35,092 nt of DNA from Phycisphaerales bacterium (GTDB lineage Bacteria > Planctomycetota > Phycisphaerae > SM23-33): assembly GCA_018645065.1 (NCBI GenBank), contig JABGPF010000017.1, forward strand, positions 1 to 35,092, given 5' to 3'. Position 1 is the first letter of the stretch; each line of letters starts with the position of its first letter. The translations under genes were made by a program, and so were the position numbers. Positions 9,010-16,638 of the stretch are shown here, piece by piece. A model generated the notes under the pieces. It had not been told where the DNA came from. It saw only the letters and a list, made by a program, of their open reading frames with translations, and did no database searches.

Positions 9010-9714
9010 TCACCGACATCCGAGCCTTAGATCGTCAATGGCCCGCCCCACGTTGTCGGCTCGGAATATACTGCTGCCGGCTACGAATACGTCCGCACCG
9101 GCCTGTGCGCATTTCGCGATAGTTTGCGAGTCTACTCCACCGTCGACCTGCAAACGCTGCTCCGGGCGGAGCATACCGCGCAAGATCGTTATTTTATCCA
9201 GCATATCGTCCATGAACGCCTGTCCGCCATAACCGGGCTCCACCGTCATCACAAGCACCAGGTCAACCGAGTCGATAACTTCCGCCAGCGACTCAGCGGG
9301 CGTTCCAGGGCGAACCGAAACACCGGCGCCCAGCCCCAACTCGCCAAGACGCCTGATCAGCGTCATAGGTTCGTCAGTCGTTTCGATATGAAACGTGATG
9401 CTGTCGGCTCCGACTTCGGCGAAGCGTTCGATGTAATACGCCGGATCGGTCACCATTATATGCACATCGAGCACTGCGTCGGTGTGCTTTCTGATCGACT
9501 TAACCACCGGCGGGCCCATCGACAGGTTGGTCACAAAATGACCGTCCATAACGTCAACGTGTATCACGTCGGCTCCGGCGGCGAGCACCGAGTCGATCTC
9601 GCGACCGACGTTGGCGAAATCGCACGCCAGCAGCGAGGGCGCAATCACAGACCGTCCTGTGAATCCCCCCCACGGGTTGCCTCGTTCATTTTGGATATCA
9701 ATCACCTCAGACAT
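9010..9714 (-). CDS. rpe: Ribulose-phosphate 3-epimerase
   Basis: IAPSLLACDFANVGREIDSV, HVDVMDGHFVTNLSMGPPVVKSIR, VEPGYGGQAFMDDMLDKI, QVDGGVDSQTI. ATG at 9714 preferred over the upstream TTG at 9720. Confidence 0.96.
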   Translation of the reverse strand: MSEVIDIQNERGNPWGGFTGRSVIAPSLLACDFANVGREIDSVLAAGADVIHVDVMDGHFVTNLSMGPPVVKSIRKHTDAVLDVHIMVTDPAYYIERFAEVGADSITFHIETTDEPMTLIRRLGELGLGAGVSVRPGTPAESLAEVIDSVDLVLVMTVEPGYGGQAFMDDMLDKITILRGMLRPEQRLQVDGGVDSQTIAKCAQAGADVFVAGSSIFRADNVGRAIDDLRLGCR

Positions 9715-9716
9715 CA

Positions 9717-9762
9717 CCAAAGCCCATCAGCCGTTCGATTAGCACCGGCCGCTGGGCTTTGG
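9717..9762 (-). promoter_or_regulatory. Hairpin in the pgk-rpe intergenic region immediately 5' of the rpe start
   Basis: Perfect 10-bp arms CCAAAGCCCA (9717-9726) and TGGGCTTTGG (9753-9762), plus inner GCCG/CGGC; no T-tract follows on the - strand. Confidence 0.65.
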
Positions 9763-9788
9763 TATATGACGTTATTATCGTGATTATG

Positions 9789-10997
9789 CTACTTCTGGTC
9801 AAGTACTTCGATGGGGCCCATCGGCTTGCCCTCGAGATACGTAAGCGACGCCCCACCACCGGTCGACACGTGGGTCATGCGATCGGCAAGGCCCATTTGA
9901 TCGACTGCCGCCGCCGAATCGCCTCCGCCAATTACACTTACGGCTCCGGCGTCAGTAGCGTCCGCCACCGCTTTTGCGATCGATTCAGTGCCGGTAGCGA
10001 ACGCGGGCTTCTCGAATACGCCCATCGGACCGTTCCAGATAACCGTTTTCGATGCGGTGATAATTGCACTGAACGCTTCGATCGATTTCGGGCCAATGTC
10101 CAGGCCCATCAGTCCGGCGGGGATGTTCACGCCGTCGTTGGGTATCGCAGCTCCGTTTGCGAAGTCGTCTGTGCAGACATGATCGCAAGGCAGGACGATT
10201 TTATCGCCCGCTCGGGCCAGCAGTTCCTTCATCGGCTCGACCTGGTCTTCCTCCAGCAGGCTGCTGCCGATCTCGGCGCCCTGGCTTTTCAGGAGCGTGA
10301 ACGCCATCCCGCCGCCGATGATGATCTTGTCGACCTTGTCAAGCAGCGTCGAGACGAGTTTGATTTTGTCGGACACTTTCGCTCCGCCCAGAATGGCGGT
10401 GAAAGGTCGTGCAGGTTCGGCGACGGCTTCGGCGAGATATTTGATCTCTTTTTCGACGAGGAATCCCGCAACTGCCGGTCCGCCGGCGGCTTGGACCGAC
10501 TTCGGGGCGCCCCACATTGAAGCGTGGTTGCGATGGCAGGTTCCAAACGCGTCGTTAACGTACACTTCGCCCAGGAGGGCTAGTTCGGCTCCGAAGGCTT
10601 CTACTTCGCCGACATCCTTGCTCTTTTCGCGCGGATCGAACCGCACGTTTTCCAGCAGCAGAACGTCACCGCCCTTTAGCCCGCCAACCATCGCAGCCGT
10701 TTCGGGTCCGGCGATCTGAGAGGGGCCCATTTTAACTTCACGGCCGAGCAGTTCGCTCAGGCGTGCAGCCACCGGAGCCAGTGAGAAGTCAGGGTTAACC
10801 TGCCCTTTCGGGCGTCCGAGATGGCTCATCAGGATCAGCGATCCGTTTGCTTCGAGCACTTTGTTAATCGACGGCAGCGCCGCCACTATTCGCTTATCGT
10901 TAGTGACTTTTCCGTCAGCCAGCGGGACATTGAAGTCCACTCGCATGAGTACTCTCTTGCCCGCTACGTCGATATCTGAAATCGTTTTTGTCGCCAT
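9789..10997 (-). CDS. pgk: Phosphoglycerate kinase
   Basis: RVLMRVDFNVPL, LMSHLGRPKG, LLENVRFDPREKSKD, AILGGAKVSDKI, VIGGGDSAAAV; AAGGA-type RBS upstream. Confidence 0.98.
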   Translation of the reverse strand: MATKTISDIDVAGKRVLMRVDFNVPLADGKVTNDKRIVAALPSINKVLEANGSLILMSHLGRPKGQVNPDFSLAPVAARLSELLGREVKMGPSQIAGPETAAMVGGLKGGDVLLLENVRFDPREKSKDVGEVEAFGAELALLGEVYVNDAFGTCHRNHASMWGAPKSVQAAGGPAVAGFLVEKEIKYLAEAVAEPARPFTAILGGAKVSDKIKLVSTLLDKVDKIIIGGGMAFTLLKSQGAEIGSSLLEEDQVEPMKELLARAGDKIVLPCDHVCTDDFANGAAIPNDGVNIPAGLMGLDIGPKSIEAFSAIITASKTVIWNGPMGVFEKPAFATGTESIAKAVADATDAGAVSVIGGGDSAAAVDQMGLADRMTHVSTGGGASLTYLEGKPMGPIEVLDQK

Positions 10998-11078
10998 TAC
11001 AGTAATCCTTCTAGTCGTGGTTATACAATCCGGGCGTTCCTGCCGCCCAAGCGAAGTATTTTCGCAGAAAAGCCCCCA

Positions 11079-11114
11079 ATTTTCAAGCCAAGTTCACGCA
11101 CAGCCAGTGCGAAG
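11079..11114. repeat. Dispersed direct repeat, copy A (ATTTTCAAGCCAAGTTC core)
   Basis: 17-mer at 11079-11095 identical to 12333-12349, with similar flank (ACGCACAGCCAGTGCGAAG vs GCACACAGACAGGGCAAAG). Confidence 0.75.
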
Positions 11115-11170
11115 TGTGTGCGACACAAAAAGGGGGCAGCGTTAAAACGACCAACGACAACGGCTTTTTA

Positions 11171-11283
11171 AACCACGGATAACACTGATAGCACGAATAT
11201 AAAACGGCAAACGGGAAGCGTCTACGCCTTCGGCTTCGTCGCCTCAAGACGGCAACGGCATATGCTACGGATTTCCACGGATA
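11171..11283. repeat. CCACGGATA-type interspersed repeat
   Basis: AACCACGGATAACACTGATAGCACGAATA on the left and GGATTTCCACGGATAG on the right; CCACGGATA occurs at 11173-11181 and 11275-11283. Confidence 0.6.
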
Positions 11284-11655
11284 GTTGCAGTAAGCGATCC
11301 GATGACCTGAAAAGGCGATACTTTTGCATTTCTTTGCATAGCCGCACCAACTCGACTTTTGCGCTACTGTTAAGGCGTTTTTGCTCATTTCCCTCCATTT
11401 TTTCGCCCCGCCTTAGTACTGTTAAGTTATTAAAATGCCAAAATGTCCGTTTGAACGCTCATTTTGACGCCCCGAGCCGGGCGGTTTCCACCTTATATGA
11501 TTGCTGTATAACGCTTTACATATTGCTGAATACCGTTCATTGTTTCGCGCGATTTTGCACATTTTTGCATATTCCCGTGCAATACCATGGGCACCTCCCA
11601 CCCGCCAATCTTTGCAAATGCCTTCAAGTAAGCATTTTACAGATCGTGAAACATG

Positions 11656-11688
11656 AATGCAAAAGCAATGCAAAAACGATGCAAAAAA
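11656..11688. repeat. Three tandem 11-bp units (AATGCAAAAGC / AATGCAAAAAC / GATGCAAAAAA)
   Basis: Read directly; further TTTTGCAY/TGCAAA words lie between 11320 and 11620. Confidence 0.75.
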
Positions 11689-11699
11689 AACGACCGCAG

Positions 11700-11769
11700 A
11701 AAGCTGCCAAGCCGCAAGCGGCGACCACCGTTTCCCCACATGTCCCGCCGCTTGCGGCTTGGCAGCTTT
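11700..11769. repeat. Perfect 24-bp inverted repeat with 22-nt loop
   Basis: AAAGCTGCCAAGCCGCAAGCGGCG (11700-11723) is the reverse complement of 11746-11769. Confidence 0.95.
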
Positions 11770-11843
11770 GATATCGCATGGATCCCATAGACGCACCCGG
11801 AAGAACTGCGTCGCAGTTGCCTTCTCCACCGTCTTGAACCCAC

Positions 11844-11938
11844 CCCCGGGAACGCCGATCTCCCGATCGGCTTTTAGAAAAAGGGCGTTAGGCCGGTGAG
11901 TCTGCTCAGGGCCAATCAGGAGATTGGCGTTCCCGGGG
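11844..11938. repeat. Pair of inverted hairpin-containing repeats (BIME-like)
   Basis: CCCCGGGAACGCCGATCTCC (11844-11863) vs GGAGATTGGCGTTCCCGGGG (11919-11938); each unit carries its own 7-bp hairpin (GCCGATC-TCCC-GATCGGC and GCCAATC-AGGA-GATTGGC). Confidence 0.85.
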
Positions 11939-12265
11939 ACATGGGTAACACTTTTACCGTAAAAAGGATCGGAACTATCTATACCTTTCTTTGCGTTCTA
12001 TTCGGGCAATAGTGGAAGGCCCAACTCGGCGGGGATGTCATTATGCTTCTTGGTTGCGGTTTGGATTTCCCTTTAGGCGGCAACCAGACCCGTGTGCCCA
12101 GCCGCAATTTGATGATCGGTTCTGGTTTGGCGGTGCTGACGCCTCGAGAGATATCCGGGTTAGGATTCGGGCTTCTATTTTCAACTTCCCACCGCCTGTT
12201 TTCTCGCACAGTGCGGCGCCACAGAATTTAACATCTACAAAAACCCCTATAAAACAAGACTCAAA

Positions 12266-12289
12266 CCCCTTAATTGATAATTTAAGGGG
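12266..12289. repeat. Short inverted repeat CCCCTTAA...TTAAGGGG
   Basis: 8-bp perfect arms with 8-nt loop; no adjacent T-tract. Confidence 0.6.
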
Positions 12290-12293
12290 CCGA

Positions 12294-12330
12294 CCCCTAT
12301 GCCTCCCCTATGCCTCCCCCCCTATGCCTC
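12294..12330. repeat. Tandem CCCCTATGCCT repeat, 3 copies
   Basis: cccctatgcct cccctatgcct cccccctatgcct read directly. Confidence 0.85.
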
Positions 12331-12332
12331 CC

Positions 12333-12368
12333 ATTTTCAAGCCAAGTTCGCACACAGACAGGGCAAAG
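12333..12368. repeat. Dispersed direct repeat, copy B
   Basis: 17-mer ATTTTCAAGCCAAGTTC shared with 11079-11095. Confidence 0.75.
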
Positions 12369-12541
12369 GCATTCTGGAACCAAACGCCCACGGCCTTGCC
12401 ACAGAGATCCTAGCGCAACCGTCGGCTGCAACCAAATCTAAAAACCAGATGGGGATTACACATAATACAACGATCATCATGCATGCAGAGCTTTTCTACC
12501 GAGCCGTTCTGCCCCCTTTTCTTTTCCATTCGCTATTAATT

Positions 12542-13171
12542 TCAGTTACGAATCAGTTTCCATATCATTTTCTGTAGAGCCTGCGGATGCTCGATACTTC
12601 GCCACACAATTTCCATATTACTTGATGCTGATGTCGAAAACCCCAATCCCCCTACATCCAGCAAACGTCCCATAATATCTTGCTGCATACGAACCTCTCT
12701 CAAATGAGCAACAGGGATCTCTGTCAAATGACGGGAGAAAATACCCGTTTTTTTCTGGATCATTTGATCGGTAACACGATAACGCGTGCATCTTCGGCCT
12801 ATTTCAGACAGTAATATACCCAGTGACGATGCAGCCATCACGAACATACCACTTCCAATATCAGGTAAAACGAAGCACATTATCAGCCCAATAAAAAGAA
12901 GCAATCCACACAGAATATACAGAGAAATAGATCCTTTCCACGATGGAACCCCTTCCCATAAAATGCGAGCGGGTGGCTGAGATGATGCGGATTGCCCTGA
13001 AACTTCTATTGCCGTCCTGGAGGATAATTCCGCTTGCACGGGGGGATTTATCGAAGCCGGTTCTGGAACTAACGCCACATTACCGCAGTTTGGACATGTG
13101 TCACTCTGGCCAGCCATACCATCAGGTGAAGCCATTGGAGCTTGGCATCTTGGGCATCCGTAGTAGATCAT
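12542..13171 (-). CDS. Membrane protein with N-terminal zinc ribbon and bacterial PH (bPH2/DUF304-like) domain
   Basis: CPRCQAPM...CPNCG; two hydrophobic segments; YRVTDQMIQKKTGIFSRHLTEIPVAHLREVRMQQDIMGRLLDVGGLGFSTS. Confidence 0.8.
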   Translation of the reverse strand: MIYYGCPRCQAPMASPDGMAGQSDTCPNCGNVALVPEPASINPPVQAELSSRTAIEVSGQSASSQPPARILWEGVPSWKGSISLYILCGLLLFIGLIMCFVLPDIGSGMFVMAASSLGILLSEIGRRCTRYRVTDQMIQKKTGIFSRHLTEIPVAHLREVRMQQDIMGRLLDVGGLGFSTSASSNMEIVWRSIEHPQALQKMIWKLIRN

Positions 13172-13310
13172 TCAACGTTTCCTATACAATGGTAGACCAC
13201 AGTAATCCTGTGGGATCGTCCCTATCCCGACTGCTTGCAAATTTGACGATATGAGTATCGATTATCGATAAGTTGATAACAAGAAAAAATATTGGAGTTT
13301 TTGATCGCTC

Positions 13311-13337
13311 GTAGACACGGCGGGACGCCACTTCTAC
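13311..13337. repeat. GTAGACACGGCGGGACGCCACTTCTAC hairpin (REP-like)
   Basis: GTAGA/TCTAC and GGCG/CGCC arms separated by a 3x3 internal loop; begins with GTAG. Confidence 0.55.
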
Positions 13338-13535
13338 GGTACGCTCGCATTCGCTACCTGAAAGACAAATAGCCGTATATCGTTATGCAGCAATGGCTTA
13401 CACAGCCACTCCTTATATAAACAACCCTGTAAGCAAACCACAATGCCGCCAAAATCGATGCAACTTCTTTCTAGGCATGAGATAAAATAATTTTGGCCCT
13501 TTTTTCTTTCACACCGCCTCGGGGGAATTCCGGGG

Positions 13536-14846
13536 TCATAACGGTAACTGCTCGCGATTGCCCAGTTGCGGTGTCGCGTACAAAGGCCAAAACACCAACT
13601 TCTGTTCCGGTAGTTCGCGATAAGGTCCGCTTTGAAGAACCCATCCCTGTTCGCAATTGGGATAAGTTTTAAGCATTAAATGCAAGCTTCGCAGTTGGCC
13701 CGCCGAGCCGGACTTAACTTCAACAGGATAAATCTTTCCACTTTGAACAGCCAGATAATCCACCTCTGCACTAGAGCTTTTGGCGGCGCGAGACCAGTAG
13801 TGCAACTGGCGAGTGTGCCACGCGATCATCTCCTGAGCGACAAACTGCTCAGCCAACCTCCCGCGATACATCGCCAGAAGATCCTCCCTGGCTAACTCAA
13901 CCTGGGCATCCATACCGCAAAGCCGCTGCATCAAACCGATATCAAGCATGCATGCTTTGAATCGCTTGCCGACAGATCCGCCCAACGGCAGGCCCGAAGG
14001 ATCGCAAGATGGGATCTTATGAATCACCTTGGCTTTAACGAGCAGATCGAACGCCTTTCGATTTGTTTTGTGGTTATGATCCCGGTCAAGATGGGTGTAT
14101 TTCAGTTGCTGGCCAACGGACTTGGCGGCCTGGGTAAATACGCTGTCCAAACATTCCACCGACACGCGCGGGGTGTATTTGTGGAAGTCCTGCTGATACG
14201 AATCGAGGATATCACTTTGCAACTTGAATGTCTCAAGGAACGAATTGCTGTCCCGATACGTTTTTACCGCCTCGGGCATTCCGCCAACGAGAAAGTAAGT
14301 TTTCAATTCCCGCAAAATATCATCTTGGATCAATGGCGACAACTCAGCCGGTGAGATCAAAAGTTTTTCCGCGATAACATCTTTACCCAAAGCCCCGAGA
14401 TATTCGTAAAACGTCATGGGGCAAAGGTGCAAGTATTGCACTCTACCGACCGGAACGGATATTTCGCCAAAGGCGAATTCCAATAACGAACCGGCCGCGA
14501 CAACATGCAGCTCAGGCATTTCTTCATAGAAATATCGAAGCGCCGTAATCGCTTCGGGGCAAGCCTGGATTTCATCGAGGAACAGTAATGTTTTCCCCGG
14601 CTCGACCCGCCCGGTAATAAACTCCAATGCCTGCAAAATGCGTTGGGGTACGAAGTCGGCCTGAAAATGCTTGCGGGCATCCTTGTGCAACTCGAGATTC
14701 ACCGTAGCGACATGATCAAATTGCTCGCCCAGCACTTTTTCGATAAGCCATGTCTTACCAACCTGCCTCGCGCCACGCACAATTAACGGTTTGCGACGAG
14801 GAGAATCTTTCCACCGCATCAATTGATTTTCAGCCAGCCGTTTCAT
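13536..14846 (-). CDS. AAA family ATPase with DUF4143 domain
   Basis: RRKPLIVRGARQVGKTWLIEKV (Walker A), LLFLDEIQACPEAI (Walker B), VAAGSLLEFAFGEISVPVGRVQYLHLCPMTFYEYL; C-terminal YLAVQSGKIYPVEVKSG. Start at MKRLAENQ (ATG at 14846). Confidence 0.92.
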   Translation of the reverse strand: MKRLAENQLMRWKDSPRRKPLIVRGARQVGKTWLIEKVLGEQFDHVATVNLELHKDARKHFQADFVPQRILQALEFITGRVEPGKTLLFLDEIQACPEAITALRYFYEEMPELHVVAAGSLLEFAFGEISVPVGRVQYLHLCPMTFYEYLGALGKDVIAEKLLISPAELSPLIQDDILRELKTYFLVGGMPEAVKTYRDSNSFLETFKLQSDILDSYQQDFHKYTPRVSVECLDSVFTQAAKSVGQQLKYTHLDRDHNHKTNRKAFDLLVKAKVIHKIPSCDPSGLPLGGSVGKRFKACMLDIGLMQRLCGMDAQVELAREDLLAMYRGRLAEQFVAQEMIAWHTRQLHYWSRAAKSSSAEVDYLAVQSGKIYPVEVKSGSAGQLRSLHLMLKTYPNCEQGWVLQSGPYRELPEQKLVFWPLYATPQLGNREQLPL

Positions 14847-14857
14847 TTCCAAATCCT

Positions 14858-14908
14858 CGATCCCATAATACAAGGGTATTATAGACGCCCCGATCCCATA
14901 ATACAAGG
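14858..14908 (-). promoter_or_regulatory. Candidate promoter with duplicated 18-bp operator-like element upstream of the DUF4143 gene
   Basis: CGATCCCATAATACAAGG at 14858-14875 and 14891-14908 (33-bp spacing). On the - strand: TTGTAT (14901-14906), 17-nt spacer, perfect TATAAT (14878-14883). Confidence 0.65.
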
Positions 14909-15006
14909 CAAATTCGGGAAAGTGTTCCCGAAATACAACCCATATCACTGAAAACTCCTGGCAACCAATAAATCTGCAGGCCGGGAAAACGAGGGAGCTT
15001 CGAGAA

Positions 15007-15684
15007 TTAATCCAGAGTTACTAACATGTCGGGCAGTTCGTTTACGTCGTCGTCTTGTCGGGGTAGGACCTCGCCCAGGCGCTGGCCGGCTGAGATAAGT
15101 GTCTTGCAGATCGCCTCGCTCATATCGCCTGCTCGCAAGGAGGCGGTTAGTTCGGCGCACAGTTCGTCCAACGCGGCCTGGCCGAGTTTTTCGGTTACCG
15201 CTTCGTCGGCGATTAACGCGGCGCAATGTTCATACAGCGACATGTACACAAGCAAGCCCGACCCGCCGGCGGTTCGGTGGACCCGATTGTCGAAGAAAAC
15301 CGCTCTGGCGCGTAACTGTACTTCATCGCTCATCTGTTGGCGCGGTGTGCAGAGGCGCCTGAGCCACCCGACGCGGCTTGCGACGACCGCTCCGACAATG
15401 AACCCCGCGACTATGCAGCCAAGCAGGATGCTCAGTTTCGCGATCCCGCTGGTTTGGCCCCAGCTATTCGGATCATCCACCGGATTGGGGACTAGCAAAT
15501 ACGCGACAGTCGCCAGAATGAGCCCAAACCACAGCCCGAGCATATCTTCGGCTCGATCATATCGTCCTGAGGCGGTAGCGAGAACCGGCACGATTTCCGC
15601 CGACGTATGCGATTCGGCTTCGATGATCGCGTCGTTGATTCGTTTAGTTTGTTCGTCGTTAAATATTTCTGATGCTTTTTTCAT
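15007..15684 (-). CDS. TPM-domain membrane protein
   Basis: RINDAIIEAESHTSAEIVPVLATASGRYDRAEDMLGLWFGLILATVAYLL. Start at MKKASEIF (ATG at 15684). Confidence 0.75.
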   Translation of the reverse strand: MKKASEIFNDEQTKRINDAIIEAESHTSAEIVPVLATASGRYDRAEDMLGLWFGLILATVAYLLVPNPVDDPNSWGQTSGIAKLSILLGCIVAGFIVGAVVASRVGWLRRLCTPRQQMSDEVQLRARAVFFDNRVHRTAGGSGLLVYMSLYEHCAALIADEAVTEKLGQAALDELCAELTASLRAGDMSEAICKTLISAGQRLGEVLPRQDDDVNELPDMLVTLD

Positions 15685-15715
15685 CGTCCTGCTCCGCCTG
15701 TATTTTCCCGCGAGA

Positions 15716-16552
15716 TCACCATGAGCCCGTAGCTCCCCCACCGCCTGACGACCCGCCGCTGAACGAGCCTCCCCCTCCTCCGCCGCCACCTCCACGCGAG
15801 GTAAGCGCAGTGTACAGGATCATTCCGACAACCGTAAACACCACGCCCCAGAGCAACCACGCCCATCCGGAAGAACCTCGTTTGTACAACGAAACCGCCG
15901 TGAATATCGCCAATCCGATGAATCCCACTACCGCCAGATAATGCCACATCGGCCTCGGCCGCTTGGGAATCTCCATGTCGCGGGCCATCTTGTCCAACGC
16001 CCCAACCCCAGCCAGAATACCGCCTGGAAAATCACCGTCTTTGAATTCCGGGATGATCAGATCTTCCATGATCTGGGCGCAGACGTTATCTCTTTGGTGT
16101 CCCCACCCGGCTCCGAGTTCTATTCGGGCCTTCCTGTCGCCTTCGGAGATCAGCAGCAGGATACCGGTGTTCCAAACCGAACCGTTGAGCTCTGCGACCC
16201 CGATTTCCCACTGATCGAACAGTAGGCGGGCGAAAGTTTCGATCCGCATTCCCCGCCCACCGTGATCGGACATCGATTTGATGGTGACCACGATAATCGG
16301 AGTAGCTTTGTCGAACATGAGTTCGTCGCCGATCTCTTTGATTTTCTGCTTGTCGGCTGGCGAGAGCATACCTGCGAGATCTCGCACGAACTCTCTATCG
16401 CCCGGTCGAGGCAAGGCCTTTATAAGATCCTGCCCCATCACCGCCGGGGTGCAAACCCCGCACAGCAGTAGTGTTACCGCAATCCTGGCTTGAACTGATA
16501 GTTTCTTTGGCATCATTTGAACCCCAAACTTAAACCCGCCGTTTGGCGACAT
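15716..16552 (-). CDS. TPM-domain (YgcG-like) secreted/membrane protein with Gly-rich C-terminus
   Basis: LPRPGDREFVRDLAGMLSPADKQKIKEIGDEL, IELGAGWGHQRD, C-terminal SRGGGGGGGGGSFSGGSSGGGGATGSW. Start may be internal (MMPKK, 16516). Confidence 0.85.
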   Translation of the reverse strand: MSPNGGFKFGVQMMPKKLSVQARIAVTLLLCGVCTPAVMGQDLIKALPRPGDREFVRDLAGMLSPADKQKIKEIGDELMFDKATPIIVVTIKSMSDHGGRGMRIETFARLLFDQWEIGVAELNGSVWNTGILLLISEGDRKARIELGAGWGHQRDNVCAQIMEDLIIPEFKDGDFPGGILAGVGALDKMARDMEIPKRPRPMWHYLAVVGFIGLAIFTAVSLYKRGSSGWAWLLWGVVFTVVGMILYTALTSRGGGGGGGGGSFSGGSSGGGGATGSW

Positions 16553-16555
16553 TTT

Positions 16556-16601
16556 TTCAAAAAATTAAAAAGGCCCGCCGGGCGTTAACCCGACGGACCT
16601 T
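16556..16601 (-). terminator. Rho-independent terminator downstream of gap
   Basis: - strand: AAGGTCCGTCGGG-TTAACG-CCCGGCGGGCCTT followed by TTTAATTTTTT; 13-bp stem with G-U pairs in RNA. Confidence 0.85.
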
Positions 16602-16638
16602 ATTATTGTACTAAATCAGCTAAGCTGCAAGTGTTTAC

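Noticed and set aside
8448-9122. 224-aa + strand ORF across the histidine phosphatase and rpe genes
   Set aside because: Antisense to two genes with clear protein families; Arg/His-rich composition with no domain.
9759-10520. 253-aa + strand ORF antisense to pgk
   Set aside because: pgk is unambiguous on the opposite strand; no domain in this ORF.
11422-11829. 135-aa - strand ORF in the repeat-rich region (also 11083-11388 and 11262-11771)
   Set aside because: Overlaps the perfect inverted repeat and the A-tract array; no start context or domain; more likely non-coding repeat DNA.
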